Positions 17,612-27,386 of a DNA stretch of 64,000 nucleotides are shown piece after piece. The notes below the pieces were generated by a model. The model was not told the DNA's origin. It worked only from the letters and a program-made list of their open reading frames with translations, and searched no databases. The DNA comes from Moraxella sp. FZFQ2102 (GTDB lineage: Bacteria > Pseudomonadota > Gammaproteobacteria > Pseudomonadales > Moraxellaceae): the NCBI RefSeq assembly GCF_024137865.1, contig NZ_CP099960.1, positions 1,178,001 through 1,242,000 of the forward strand. The letters are read 5' to 3'. The position numbers and the translations under genes were made by a program. The stretch's first letter is position 1, and every line of letters begins with the position of its first letter.

Positions 17612-17938
17612 ATGAAAAGCGTTGAACATTATCAAGCGGCGCTCTTGAGCCTAAAACAAGAATACCAAGCGCGCATCGAGAAAATCAAAGATCGCATTGC
17701 CCACCCAGAAGATAACAGCAATCAAGACTGGGATGATCAAGCCGTCGCCGCCACGCGTGATGAGATGCGCATGAAGCTTGTGCAGGAAGCCGAAGAAGGT
17801 CTCACCCAAGTCAATGCAGCACTACGCCGTATCGAAGAAGGTGGCTATGGGGTGTGTAGCGAGTGCGGCGAAGACATCGAAGAAGGGCGATTGGATGCAG
17901 TGCCATTTGCAACTTTGTGCGTGGCTCATGCTAAGTGA
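17612..17938 (+). CDS. DksA/TraR-type zinc finger protein
   Basis: 108 residues. The ATG at 17612 is chosen for AAAGGAG at 17598-17604, and an upstream in-frame extension of 17 codons has no ribosome binding site. An N-terminal coiled coil (about 1-75, with heptad-like LKQEYQARIEKIKDRIAH and MRMKLVQEAEEGLTQVNAALRRIEEG) precedes a zinc-binding end: GYGVCSECGEDIEEGRLDAVPFATLCVAH. DksA family members insert the coiled coil into the RNA polymerase secondary channel. Here the last zinc ligand is His (CxxC...CxxH) instead of Cys. The protein is shorter than E. coli DksA (151 residues), so it is a DksA-like paralog rather than DksA itself. Confidence 0.82.
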   Translation: MKSVEHYQAALLSLKQEYQARIEKIKDRIAHPEDNSNQDWDDQAVAATRDEMRMKLVQEAEEGLTQVNAALRRIEEGGYGVCSECGEDIEEGRLDAVPFATLCVAHAK

Positions 17939-17946
17939 GTGATGAT

Positions 17947-17975
17947 AAAAATGCGGCTGATGGGTCGCATTTTTA
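17947..17975 (+). terminator. Terminator after the DksA-like gene
   Basis: AAAATGCG (17948-17955) pairs with CGCATTTT (17966-17973), 10 bp after the stop codon, with a T run. Confidence 0.75.
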
Positions 17976-18066
17976 TTGCTCATTTCACTGAGCGATTAGT
18001 GGGTTTGTGCTGTGCTCTGTTGGTGGATTTTGGCGTTAAACGGCAATATCATGAAGCACAAAAAAC

Positions 18067-18096
18067 AAAAGCACAGCTTTAATAAACCGTGCTTTT
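18067..18096 (-). terminator. Terminator after pepA
   Basis: AAAAGCAC (18067-18074) pairs with GTGCTTTT (18089-18096). On the minus strand it is followed by a T-rich run (TTGTTTTTTGTGC) and lies 20 bp beyond the pepA stop. Confidence 0.7.
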
Positions 18097-18115
18097 ATTG
18101 ATTAATCGCGCAAAT

Positions 18116-19630
18116 TTAATCTGCTTGGCTGCGTAGATACTGCGCCAACAATGCCACAGGGCGACCTGTTGCGCTATTGGTGCTGCCACTCTTCCATGCT
18201 GTGCCTGCGATGTCTAAGTGCGCCCATGCTTGATTTTCTTTGATAAAGCGCTGCAAGAAGCACGCCGCAGTCACTGAACCAGCTTCACGGCCGCCGATGT
18301 TTTGGACATCTGCGATTTTTGAGTTCAGCTGTTCGTTGTAGCTATCGTCCAGTGGCATATGCCACACCAGATCATTGGTAAATTCGCTCGCACTTTCTAG
18401 GGCGAACAGTAGATCTTCATCATTACTGTACAGACCTGAGCGCACGCTGCCCAAGGCGATCACGCACGCGCCTGTTAAGGTTGCGGTATCGATGATGGCT
18501 TTTGGCTTGTAGTTTTCTTGGACATAGCACAGCGCATCGCACAGCACCAAGCGACCTTCGGCATCGGTATTCAGCACTTCGACGCTCATGCCATTCATCG
18601 CTGTGACTACATCACCGGGGCGAGTGGCGCGCGCCGATGGCATATTTTCAGCACAAGCCAGTACCGCCACGACATCGATGGCAAGATTTGCTTCTGCGAT
18701 GGCTTTGATGGTACCTAGAATCGATGCAGCACCGCCCATGTCAAATTTCATCTCTTCCATGCCGGCAGCAGGCTTTAATGAAATACCACCTGTATCAAAG
18801 GTCAGACCCTTGCCCACCAGTGCGATCGGGTTCGACAGGCGCGATTTTTTGCCAGCGCGACCAGTTTTGCCATAGTATTCGATGACGGCGAGTTTGCCTT
18901 CTTCGTCTGAGCCTTGCGAGACGGCGAGAAAGCAACCCATGCCCATTTTTTGCATTTCTTTTTCGCCAAGGATGCTGACGCTGATCTTTTCGGCGTAGTC
19001 TTTGGCGAGCTGTTTTGACTTTTTTGCCAGTTCAGATGGCGTTAGGACATTCGGTGCTTCGTTGGCGACATCGCGCGCGACGCTCACTCCTTTGGCAGTA
19101 GCAAGCACGAACGCTAGCGCGGCTTGATAGGCGTCAAGCTCATCACGGTTTGAGATGATGGTGATGTCTTTGATGGCGTCGCTGTCGGCAGCTTTTGCCT
19201 TGTGATGATCGAAGCGATAGCTTGCAGCAAGTAGCGCAAGACCAAACTGTGTAAAGTGCTTGTGGCAGATGGTATCACCCCATAGGATCACCGCGCGCGG
19301 TGCGTTTTTGATCGCGGTATAGGTGGCAGCAGCGACTTTGGCGATATTACCCGCAAGCTTATCAAGCTTACCCACGCCGATCACGGTCAGCACAGGCAGC
19401 TCTTTGGCGTGAATGGCATAATCAGTCACACTCTCGCCAAGACCACCCTTGAAGCTGCTTTGGCTGATCAGATCTTGGGCGCGTGTAAGATATTCGGCAT
19501 CACCCAAGCCACCAAGCACAGTGCCGTCATCGGTCACATAGGCGATGATGGTCGGTATGGGGTTGTTTTTGGTGGCTTTTTTGGCGGTGTATTCTGTCTG
19601 AACAGACACGCTGAGCGCGATATTTGGCAT
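18116..19630 (-). CDS. pepA: Leucyl aminopeptidase PepA (family M17)
   Basis: 504 residues from the ATG at 19628-19630, with AAGGAA about 6 nt upstream; an ATG two codons earlier is also possible. This manganese/zinc enzyme releases N-terminal residues, and in some bacteria also binds DNA as a XerCD accessory factor. The C-terminal catalytic domain has VGKGLTFDTGGISLKP (metal-binding Lys and Asp), MEEMKFDMGGAASILG, the M17 signature NTDAEGRLVL, and IIDTATLTGACVIALG. The N-terminal domain (1-170) is more divergent, as usual. It diverges from lptFG, an arrangement shared with many gammaproteobacteria. Confidence 0.94.
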   Translation of the reverse strand: MPNIALSVSVQTEYTAKKATKNNPIPTIIAYVTDDGTVLGGLGDAEYLTRAQDLISQSSFKGGLGESVTDYAIHAKELPVLTVIGVGKLDKLAGNIAKVAAATYTAIKNAPRAVILWGDTICHKHFTQFGLALLAASYRFDHHKAKAADSDAIKDITIISNRDELDAYQAALAFVLATAKGVSVARDVANEAPNVLTPSELAKKSKQLAKDYAEKISVSILGEKEMQKMGMGCFLAVSQGSDEEGKLAVIEYYGKTGRAGKKSRLSNPIALVGKGLTFDTGGISLKPAAGMEEMKFDMGGAASILGTIKAIAEANLAIDVVAVLACAENMPSARATRPGDVVTAMNGMSVEVLNTDAEGRLVLCDALCYVQENYKPKAIIDTATLTGACVIALGSVRSGLYSNDEDLLFALESASEFTNDLVWHMPLDDSYNEQLNSKIADVQNIGGREAGSVTAACFLQRFIKENQAWAHLDIAGTAWKSGSTNSATGRPVALLAQYLRSQAD

Positions 19631-19898
19631 GATCATTCCTTAGGTTTATTTTATAAATATCGAGAAAAATACTCGATGGCGATGGGTTTAGTGTAGCATA
19701 ATTTTTGGGTCTAGCAACTTAAAAATCACAACGAGTTTGTAAAATCTGAATCAGGCTGCCTGACAGACGATCCATTCAGTTGCCAATTGGTTTGGCGATT
19801 AATGAATGATGAAAATAAACTTGCCAAATCGCTTAAAACTACCGCGATTTTTTGGTATGATAAGCGGTTTATCTTATTGAATTTTTGGAATCGTATTT

Positions 19899-21101
19899 GT
19901 GATTTTGCGTCGCTATCTGACCAATCAAGTTGCTATCACCACCGCCTTAGTTGTCGGTTTTTTGGTGGTGATGCTGCTTGGCGGTCGTTTAATTCGCTAT
20001 TTTGGCATGGCGGCAGAAGGCGGCTTGGATGTCAGTGTGCTGTTTAGCCTGATTGGTTATAATTTGCCGTATTTTCTTGAGCTGATTTTGCCTTTGTCAT
20101 TTTTCATCGGCTTGATGTTGGTGCTTGGGCGACTTTATACCGATCATGAGATGGCGGTGATTAATAGCAGTGGTATCAGTCGTGGGCGATTGGCACGGAT
20201 GCTGTCGATGCTTGTGATCGTGATGATGCTGATCGAAGCAGCGATCACGCTATTTGCCAAGCCATGGGGCATGGAGCGCGCGACCAATATCTGGACTGAG
20301 CAGTCGATGACGCAGGTGTTCGACATCATTCAGCCCAAGCAGTTCATCAGTAGCGGCGATTATCATCTGTATGTCAATGAAATCGGCGCGCGCCGTGAGT
20401 CGCTGCATGATGTCATCGTCGTGCAGATGCCCAAGGACAAGGCAAGCGCACCGATCGCTCACCAAGAGCTACAAGGCGATGACGCGGCTGCCTTACAGAA
20501 TATTCCAGAGAATTATAAAAGCCAATACGATTCGCTGATTTTCGCGCGCTCTGCCACCCAAGTCGCAAGCTCGGACGGCTCAATCCAGCTGGATCTGCAC
20601 CAAGGTCGCCGCTATGAAGTCGATCCGCTGACACGCCGCTATAGCCAAATCGGCTTTGAACGCTATCGCATCACCATCGCAACAGGCGCACTGCCTGATA
20701 CCGAAGCGATGCGCATCGAAGGCATCGCCACGCCATCACTGATCGGCATGATCACAGGCGACATCAGCCGTGAGAATGTCAATGAAGCCTATGCTGAGCT
20801 TGGCTATCGGCTGAGTCTGCCGTGGATGATGCTGCTTGCGGTGATGCTTGCGACACCACTGTCCTATGTGCGTCCGCGCCAAGGCAGATGGCTAAAGCTT
20901 GTGCCTGCTTTGTTTATTTACATTGCTTGTGTGATGGTGATTATTTCGCTCAAAGACACCGTGTCCAAAGGCAAAATCTCGGTCGCAATCTACCCTGTAG
21001 CGATCGTGCTGATGTTCGCTTTTGCACTGTATTTGAATTATCATGAACGCCTGATGGCAAGAATGCGCCTAAGTCGCCATACCAGTGAGAAGTTATCATG
21101 A
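19899..21101 (+). CDS. lptF: LPS export permease LptF
   Basis: 400 residues with a GTG start (19899), GGAA at suitable spacing and no in-frame ATG near the conserved N-terminus ILRRYLTNQVAITTALVVG. LptF and LptG form the membrane half of the LptB2FGC ABC transporter that extracts lipopolysaccharide from the inner membrane. Three N-terminal helices (about 12-35, 50-78 and 97-120), a periplasmic beta-jellyroll domain (about 130-290) and three C-terminal helices (about 300-385) match the YjgP/YjgQ family. The EMAVINSSGISRGRLARML coupling-helix region contacts LptB. The stop overlaps lptG as ATGA, so the two are translated together. Confidence 0.93.
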   Translation: MILRRYLTNQVAITTALVVGFLVVMLLGGRLIRYFGMAAEGGLDVSVLFSLIGYNLPYFLELILPLSFFIGLMLVLGRLYTDHEMAVINSSGISRGRLARMLSMLVIVMMLIEAAITLFAKPWGMERATNIWTEQSMTQVFDIIQPKQFISSGDYHLYVNEIGARRESLHDVIVVQMPKDKASAPIAHQELQGDDAAALQNIPENYKSQYDSLIFARSATQVASSDGSIQLDLHQGRRYEVDPLTRRYSQIGFERYRITIATGALPDTEAMRIEGIATPSLIGMITGDISRENVNEAYAELGYRLSLPWMMLLAVMLATPLSYVRPRQGRWLKLVPALFIYIACVMVIISLKDTVSKGKISVAIYPVAIVLMFAFALYLNYHERLMARMRLSRHTSEKLS

Positions 21102-22192
21102 AAGCTTGGCTATTACCCCGATATGTGATGCGTTCGGCGCTGCTTTCGATGACGGCGGCGGTGATTGGCTTGTGGCTTTTGCAGATTCTGTTTGCGTATT
21201 TGGCAGAGATTGAAGATGTCAGTGATACTTATACGCTGATGGATGCGATGACCTTTATTTATTATCGCGCGCCGTATTTTTTGACGCAGTTTTTGCCGAC
21301 TGGGACGCTGCTTGGCGCGGTGGTGGGCTTGGGTTTGCTTGCTAATCACAGTGAGCTTGTGGTGATGCGTGCAGCAGGTTTGAGCATTTATCGCATCATC
21401 GGCTGGGTGATGATTCCTGCGATGTTGTTTGTGCTGATTTCGCTTGGCGTGGGGCAGTTTGTCGTGCCAAGTGCCAATCATCAAGCGTCTTTGGTGGGCA
21501 AAAACCAAACCGATCAGCGGCTGATTACCATCAATGGCTACTGGACGGTCAATCAGCATGACAAGACCGAAGACATCACCTACATCAGCTATGCCGATAG
21601 CGATGGCAAGCTCGGTGAAGTCAAGCGTTATCAGCGTATCGATGGCAATCTGACCACAGTGATGCGCGCCCAAAGCGGTGTGTATCAACCACAAGCCGAT
21701 GCGGGCGGTCGCTATACTTGGCAGCTTAATAACATCAATCATCTGAGCATTCATCCGACAGGTGTCAGCCAAAGCCACAGCGATTATGCGACCTTATCTT
21801 TGCCGCTTGCGCCGATGGACATTTATCTACTCACGCGTGACCCTGAAGAGCTGTCGATGACTGATCTGTACGCGCATCGTCAGCTGATGAAAAGCCAAGG
21901 CACGCGCTCGCTTCGTCATGAAGTCACCTTTTGGCAAAAGCTGTTCATGCCGTTCTCGGTGCTGTCATTGGTACTGCTTGCATCGTCCTTTGTCTTTGGT
22001 TCATTGCGATCCCAAAGCTTGGGTTTGCGCATTGTCTTGGCATTATTAACAGGGCTATTGTTCAGTTATTTGACCGATTTGGTAGGCTTTATCGCGTTGG
22101 CAACTGGATTTTCGCCGATGTTGATGGCGTTTTTGCCCATTGTCATCAGTGCATTGGCAGGCGTGTATTTATTGAATAAGCGTTCTGGCTAA
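21098..22192 (+). CDS. lptG: LPS export permease LptG
   Basis: 364 residues. Partner of LptF: it has the same 3 + 3 membrane helix layout around a periplasmic domain (about 130-260). The coupling-helix motif is NHSELVVMRAAGLSIYRIIGWV. The C-terminal part (FWQKLFMPFSVLSLVLLASSFVFGSLRSQSLGLRI) is typical of LptG. The ATG overlaps the lptF stop by 4 bp. A strong terminator follows at 22218. As in E. coli, lptB, lptA and lptC are not in this operon. Confidence 0.93.
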   Translation: MKAWLLPRYVMRSALLSMTAAVIGLWLLQILFAYLAEIEDVSDTYTLMDAMTFIYYRAPYFLTQFLPTGTLLGAVVGLGLLANHSELVVMRAAGLSIYRIIGWVMIPAMLFVLISLGVGQFVVPSANHQASLVGKNQTDQRLITINGYWTVNQHDKTEDITYISYADSDGKLGEVKRYQRIDGNLTTVMRAQSGVYQPQADAGGRYTWQLNNINHLSIHPTGVSQSHSDYATLSLPLAPMDIYLLTRDPEELSMTDLYAHRQLMKSQGTRSLRHEVTFWQKLFMPFSVLSLVLLASSFVFGSLRSQSLGLRIVLALLTGLLFSYLTDLVGFIALATGFSPMLMAFLPIVISALAGVYLLNKRSG

Positions 22193-22217
22193 GAAGATAA
22201 GTTGTTGATTTGAAAAT

Positions 22218-22251
22218 AAAGCAATCTTTTGGTATCAAGATTGCTTTTTTT
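22218..22251. terminator. Terminator between lptG and the DUF1615 gene
   Basis: AAAGCAATCTT (22218-22228) pairs with AAGATTGCTTT (22237-22247), with an 8-nt loop and a T run. It is suitable for lptG and possibly for both convergent genes. Confidence 0.82.
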
Positions 22252-22295
22252 GTGGATGAGTTTTTTAAACCATTTTTCAAACATTTTAAAAATCA

Positions 22296-23474
22296 TCAAA
22301 CCAGCTTTAACTGCTTAGCCGTCGCCATGCAAGTCTGATAGCGTTTATCGACGCGTGTGGCGAACCAATTGGTATTATAATCTTGCGACAGTTTCGGCCC
22401 TGAGATGGTGACTTGTGGCATGATCGCATAGCTTGGGTTTTTACCCATTTTTTTGGTGAACAGATCGCTGACAGCTTGATAAGTGCGCGTATTTTCGAAA
22501 TCTTGGCGTTTTTCTTTACGCAGATCGGCGCGGATTTGTCGCTCGCTTAAGCCTGATTGATTGGCGGTGAGTAGCTTGATCACTGCTTGTTCGGTGGTGG
22601 ATTTTTGGCTGATGGCATCACCGTCTTTATACAGTAAAAGATCGCCATCAATGGCAAGCTTGATACCGCTCAAAGTCGCCACACGCTGCTGAAAGGCAGC
22701 ATTGCGGCTAGAGTACATCCCAGAATTATAATCAGCAAAGCGGTACAAGGGCTTATCATAATCTGCCTGATACACCATCAAGCGGTGAATACCGTAGTAC
22801 AGCCCGCCGTACTGCGTGTACAAATCATTGCGTAGCTCACGATCACCCATGCTCATCCGGCGATGCGCTCGTGCGTAGTCGATATGCACCTGCATCGAGC
22901 CGAGCGTGGTCACGGGGTTGATGCGCTCATCGATGCCTTGACCAGATAGCTTGGTGATATTAGCGATACCCGATACTTTATAAGTCTTTGTAAAATAATC
23001 AAAAATTTCTTGGTATAGCTCATCAAGCTGCTTCTCGGTTTTGACCGCTTGGATTTGTTTGATGAAGTTGTTTTGTTTGGTGGGGCGGGTTTCGAGCATA
23101 TTGCGAAACACTGGCGCCAGATTTTTGCCAAGTTTGTCTTCAAGCTTATCATCGATGGCGGATAAGGCAGCCTTACCAAGATTGGGCACGCTGGGGTTGG
23201 CATGAAAGTTGGATTCTTGGTCGATGATGGCGATGGCGGTGCAGACATTTTGGGTGCTTAACGGAATGTTAAGCTCGCCATAGATGCGAGCGATATCCGA
23301 TGCCCAGCTGTCACGAGCGCTGACACGATGTGGGATGAGTTTGGCGATTTGTTTGTCGCTGAGTGCGCTGCTGTTGCTTGGGACGGCATTTTGGATAAAA
23401 TCACAACCGCCTAGCAGAGTCATCACTGCAAGTGGTAGGGTTAGTTTTAGTGTGTGAATAAGAGGCTTGGTCAT
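22296..23474 (-). CDS. DUF1615 family lipoprotein
   Basis: 392 residues. A lipoprotein signal ends in the lipobox LLGGC (Cys 24). The body contains AIAIIDQESNFHANPSVPNLGKAALSAI, with a Glu in an ES(N/G) context like the lysozyme-fold transglycosylases. It then has LGSMQVHIDYARAH and GGLYYGIHRLMVYQADYDKPLYRFADYNSGMYSSRNAAFQQRV, which match the DUF1615 family as I recall it. The Ser-Met-Gln-Val stretch after a Gly resembles the GxMQ motif of lytic transglycosylases, so peptidoglycan cleavage is a reasonable inference, but no activity is established. It is probably anchored in the outer membrane. It is a monocistronic gene. Confidence 0.72.
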   Translation of the reverse strand: MTKPLIHTLKLTLPLAVMTLLGGCDFIQNAVPSNSSALSDKQIAKLIPHRVSARDSWASDIARIYGELNIPLSTQNVCTAIAIIDQESNFHANPSVPNLGKAALSAIDDKLEDKLGKNLAPVFRNMLETRPTKQNNFIKQIQAVKTEKQLDELYQEIFDYFTKTYKVSGIANITKLSGQGIDERINPVTTLGSMQVHIDYARAHRRMSMGDRELRNDLYTQYGGLYYGIHRLMVYQADYDKPLYRFADYNSGMYSSRNAAFQQRVATLSGIKLAIDGDLLLYKDGDAISQKSTTEQAVIKLLTANQSGLSERQIRADLRKEKRQDFENTRTYQAVSDLFTKKMGKNPSYAIMPQVTISGPKLSQDYNTNWFATRVDKRYQTCMATAKQLKLV

Positions 23475-23651
23475 CGGTCATCACCACGGAAAGTCAGCGC
23501 CAATCGGCACAAGGTGATATATCTTAAGGGATGCAAAAAAAGCGGTCAAGACATCGGCACAAAATTTAACCAATGCGTAAGATTCTAAAGCTGGTAGTCG
23601 GCAGACGCCTTGCGATTGGGCATCTGCCAAGTTGTTTTGGTTATTTTGCCA

Positions 23652-24608
23652 TCAGGCATCTGTGACAGGGTGCTTTCGCATCAGACATTCTTGCTGAGTA
23701 CTGGCGACGAGATGACCGTTTTGCCAAAACTGACCATGATTGAGCCCTTTGGCATGGCTTGTGGTGTCGCTCCACATATCATAAAGCAAAAATTCTGTGA
23801 CATCAAAGGGGCGATGAAAGTGCATGCTGTGATCGATACTCGCCATCTGCATACCGGGGGTGGTGAGTGTCAGTCCATGACCAAGTAGTGATGTCCCTGC
23901 CAAATAATAATCCGAAATGAATGCCAGTACTGCTTGATGAATGGCGACAGGTTGTTCGCCAAGCTTATACGCACGCACCCAAAACGCATGGCGGGGATAA
24001 GTTGGTGCCGGATTGATCGGATCTTGGGGATGGATTGGACGCATCTCAATCGGACGCTCACGCATGAAGCGAAGTTTGAGTGGCTCTGGCACCTTATCGA
24101 CCAAAGTGTGTTTGAGTTGCTGCTCGGTCTGGAGTGTCTCGGGCGCAGGATAGCTTGGCATCCGACCTTGGTACTCAAGACCACCTTCCATTGGCGAAAA
24201 TGATGCAATCATCGAAAAAATCACTTGCTCTTTGGTCACCTTTTGACCATTTTTATCCAGTCCTTCGACATACTGCACAGCGATGACTTCACGAGCTGAC
24301 AGGCTGCGACCATCTCTCAGACGACGCACTTGATAAGTAATAGGCAGACGAATATCACCACCACGCAAAAAATAGCCATGCAGACTATGGCAAGGCTTAT
24401 CATACTCCAAGGTATATGCCGCTGATAGCAGTGCCTGTGCCAACACCTGACCACCAAAGACACGCGGCCCAACAAAATCAATGCTATCGCCCACAAAGGT
24501 ATCATCGCCATCTTGGCGCAGTTTAAGCACTTCTAGCAGTGCATCGATGCCAGTTTCGGGCAGGGTGGTATCGTTGAGATAGTTTTCATAAGCGGTTTTG
24601 GCAGCCAT
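23652..24608 (-). CDS. tesB: Acyl-CoA thioesterase II (TesB)
   Basis: 318 residues from the ATG at 24606-24608, preceded by AAAGGATG; ten in-frame codons further upstream are ignored. TesB hydrolyses medium- and long-chain acyl-CoA. It has a double hot-dog fold: the first repeat holds FVGPRVFGGQVLAQALLSAAYT and CHSLHGYFLRGGD, and the second holds FISDYYLAGTSLLGHG with the catalytic Asp, SIDHSMHFHRPFDVTEFLLYDMWSD, and the late GLNHGQFWQNGHLVASTQQECLMR (Gln of the active site). Length and motifs match E. coli TesB. It diverges from plsB, another acyl-lipid gene. Confidence 0.93.
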   Translation of the reverse strand: MAAKTAYENYLNDTTLPETGIDALLEVLKLRQDGDDTFVGDSIDFVGPRVFGGQVLAQALLSAAYTLEYDKPCHSLHGYFLRGGDIRLPITYQVRRLRDGRSLSAREVIAVQYVEGLDKNGQKVTKEQVIFSMIASFSPMEGGLEYQGRMPSYPAPETLQTEQQLKHTLVDKVPEPLKLRFMRERPIEMRPIHPQDPINPAPTYPRHAFWVRAYKLGEQPVAIHQAVLAFISDYYLAGTSLLGHGLTLTTPGMQMASIDHSMHFHRPFDVTEFLLYDMWSDTTSHAKGLNHGQFWQNGHLVASTQQECLMRKHPVTDA

Positions 24609-24827
24609 GACACATCCTTTATGCGAAATAAAAATCAATACAAATCAAAATTTAGCAAAAAGTATAGCATTTTTTGACCCAAAATCAGCCAAAAAACACA
24701 AAAAAATGTTAGAATGAAAAGTCATTTTGGTACAAACAAATCTAGCAGAGTCGTACGGATTGCCATCGACATCCGCCGCAGATTCATCGGATTGTATTAT
24801 TTATCGCACAGTTTTTGGTGACTTTTT

Positions 24828-27386
24828 ATGTTCAAATTGCCCAATTGGTTGTCGTCGAAGATATCGACGGCTGACAAGCCTGCCGCAAGCAAAGCGCCCA
24901 GCAACCAAACGCCGAGCTCCTATCGACAGCTATCCGCCAAAGGCCTATCCTTGGCGGTCAAGCCGACGGTCATCGGCGAAATTCCTGTGCTTGATCCGAC
25001 GATTCCGACCTTTTATGTGATCCGTACTTATTCTCGATCAAACAGCCTGCTTGTTGGGATGCAGACTGATGAACTTGGCTTGCCATCGGCACTGGCCGAA
25101 GTGCGTGCCGATGGCATTCATGAGACTTCGGCGATGATTTTTTTGAAAGATCGTCGCTCGGACAGCACGCGCCAGACGACGGTGCCACGATTGGAGCGCT
25201 TGATTCAGGCGTGCTTGGCAAATCCTGAGCTCAAGGTGCAAGTCGTGCCTGTGACCATCTTGTGGGGGCGTGCACCTGACAAGGAAGAATCGCTGTTTCG
25301 CTTGATGATGGCGGATGAATGGGCATCACCATCCAAGACCAAGCAGCTGTTTAATATCGGTGTGATGGGGCGTGATACCTTTGTGCGATTTAGCGAGCCT
25401 AAGGATCTACAATCACTCATCAATGACGCCAAAGCAGGCGTGGGTGATGATTTGACCACGACCATCGCCATGCGCCTAAAAGGCTATCTGGATAAACAGC
25501 GCACGAGCATCATCGGTCCTGATCTGTCAGATAAGCGTAATATCGCCGGCACGATCCTGTCATCACCAGTGGTGACTGATGCCATCGAAAAGCACGCCGC
25601 CGAGACCGGCAAATCCATCGCTGCTGTCAAAGCTGAAGCCCAAGGCTATTTGGGCGAGATCACGAGCGACTATTCGCATTCGGTGGTGCGTTTTTTTGAT
25701 CATTTCCTGACATGGCTATGGACACGACTGTATGACGGCGTGGAAGTGCGTCATTTTGAGCGTGTGCGTGCTTTGGCGCCTGATTTTCAGATTGTCTATG
25801 TGCCATGCCATCGTAGCCACATCGATTATCTATTATTGTCTTATGTGATTTATAAGCGTGGCCTGCGAATCCCGCATGTCGCTGCCGGTGAGAACCTAAA
25901 TATCCCGATCCTAGGTGAGATCTTACGCAGTGGCGGGGCGTTCTTTATGCGTCGTAGCTTTAAGGGCAATGCTTTATACAGCACGGTGTTCAAAGAATAT
26001 GTACACAGCCTGATGCAGCGCCAAGCACCGATTGAGTACTTCATCGAAGGTGGTCGCTCTCGCTCGGGTCGTCTGCTGCCACCGAAACTTGGGATGCTGG
26101 CAATGACGGTCAATAGCCATCTGCGTGAGCCTGCCAAACCTGTGGTATTTATCCCAACTTATATCAGCTATGAGCGTATCATGGAAGGGGCGACTTATGT
26201 CGGTGAGCTCAAAGGCAAGCCAAAAGAAAGTGAGAATTTATTAGGCCTACTAAAAACTGCCCGTAAGATTGAGCGGATTTTTGGTACGGTGCATCTAGCT
26301 TTTGGTGAGCCGTTGTATCTCAATGATTTTATGGCTAAATTCGATGTCGCCATCCAAGATGGTAGTGATGAGAATACCGCTAAGACGCACGCCATGGTAC
26401 AAAACCTTGGCGTCAAAGTGATGCAAAACATCAACAAAGCCGCCGTGGTCAATCCTGTGTCGCTGCTGGCACTGGTGCTACTGTCCACACCCAATGCTGC
26501 ACTTGATGAAGCGCAGTGCCTAGAGCAGATCAAGCTGTATCAGCACATCGCCCAAGCGCTGCCTTATGATCCTGATACTCATGTCACCGACATGAGCCCA
26601 AAAGAGATCTTAGAATACGGCATTAAGCTAAAGCTCATCGAGCGTACACCGCATATCCTAGGCGATATGATTCGTGTGGCGGATAAGCAAGCACCGCTAC
26701 TGAGTTATTTTAGAAATAATATCTTGCATGTGTTTATCATCGCAAGCTTCCTTGCGGCACTGGTGCAGCGAAATGGCCGTATCTACCGTGAGAAGCTTGA
26801 GAGTATCACCGAGCTTTTGTATCCATTTTTACAAAGTGAGCTGTTCCTAAAAACTGCCCTACGCAATATCGCCACCCAAGCCGAACGCGTGCTAAATCTG
26901 CTCATCGAGCGTGGTGTCATCGTCGATTTGGGAGATGGCGTGGTCGGTAGCCCCGAGGGCAACTCTGAAGCGTATCAGCAGCTGATGGTACTGGCAAGCC
27001 CCGCCCAGCAGAGCCTTGAGCGCTATTTTATGGCGCTGACATTGCTGTCTGAGCAAGGTTCAAACCGCCTAAACACCGAACAAGTGGTCAATCTGTGCTA
27101 TGTGCTTGGTCAGCGTGTGTCAGTGCTACATGCTGATGATCTGCCAGATATGTTTGATAAGGCATTGTTCACAAGCTTTATCGATACCTTAGTGCGCGTG
27201 GGCTATGTCACCATCGATGGCAAGACGGGGCTGCTGACCTTCGATGAACGCATCGATAAGATCGCTGAGCATGCCAAGTTCGTCCTGCATCCTGATATGA
27301 TGCAGCTATTGCGCCACACGGCAAGCCTAAGCCATGATGAAATCACCCTTGCGATGCAGGAGATTAAGAAGAAGCGGTGGCGGTAG
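24828..27386 (+). CDS. plsB: Glycerol-3-phosphate O-acyltransferase PlsB
   Basis: 852 residues. It adds the first acyl chain to sn-glycerol-3-phosphate at the inner membrane. Acyltransferase block I is VPCHRSHIDYLLLSYV (HX4D). Block II is GGAFFMRRSF, block III is EYFIEGGRSRSGRLLPPKLGML, and block IV is VVFIPTYISYERIMEG. The long N-terminal region and the C-terminal helical part match the family, whose E. coli member has 807 residues. An upstream frame starting at 24727 has no similarity and is left out. A 318-bp intergenic stretch separates it from the polysaccharide locus, so it is probably transcribed on its own. Confidence 0.94.
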   Translation: MFKLPNWLSSKISTADKPAASKAPSNQTPSSYRQLSAKGLSLAVKPTVIGEIPVLDPTIPTFYVIRTYSRSNSLLVGMQTDELGLPSALAEVRADGIHETSAMIFLKDRRSDSTRQTTVPRLERLIQACLANPELKVQVVPVTILWGRAPDKEESLFRLMMADEWASPSKTKQLFNIGVMGRDTFVRFSEPKDLQSLINDAKAGVGDDLTTTIAMRLKGYLDKQRTSIIGPDLSDKRNIAGTILSSPVVTDAIEKHAAETGKSIAAVKAEAQGYLGEITSDYSHSVVRFFDHFLTWLWTRLYDGVEVRHFERVRALAPDFQIVYVPCHRSHIDYLLLSYVIYKRGLRIPHVAAGENLNIPILGEILRSGGAFFMRRSFKGNALYSTVFKEYVHSLMQRQAPIEYFIEGGRSRSGRLLPPKLGMLAMTVNSHLREPAKPVVFIPTYISYERIMEGATYVGELKGKPKESENLLGLLKTARKIERIFGTVHLAFGEPLYLNDFMAKFDVAIQDGSDENTAKTHAMVQNLGVKVMQNINKAAVVNPVSLLALVLLSTPNAALDEAQCLEQIKLYQHIAQALPYDPDTHVTDMSPKEILEYGIKLKLIERTPHILGDMIRVADKQAPLLSYFRNNILHVFIIASFLAALVQRNGRIYREKLESITELLYPFLQSELFLKTALRNIATQAERVLNLLIERGVIVDLGDGVVGSPEGNSEAYQQLMVLASPAQQSLERYFMALTLLSEQGSNRLNTEQVVNLCYVLGQRVSVLHADDLPDMFDKALFTSFIDTLVRVGYVTIDGKTGLLTFDERIDKIAEHAKFVLHPDMMQLLRHTASLSHDEITLAMQEIKKKRWR

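Noticed and set aside
21113..21778. 221-codon His/Arg-rich frame antisense to lptG
   Set aside because: Mirror of a highly biased membrane-protein gene; no ribosome binding site and no domain.
24727..25020. Frame overlapping the 5' end of plsB
   Set aside because: Different frame from plsB, basic random-looking composition and no family similarity.
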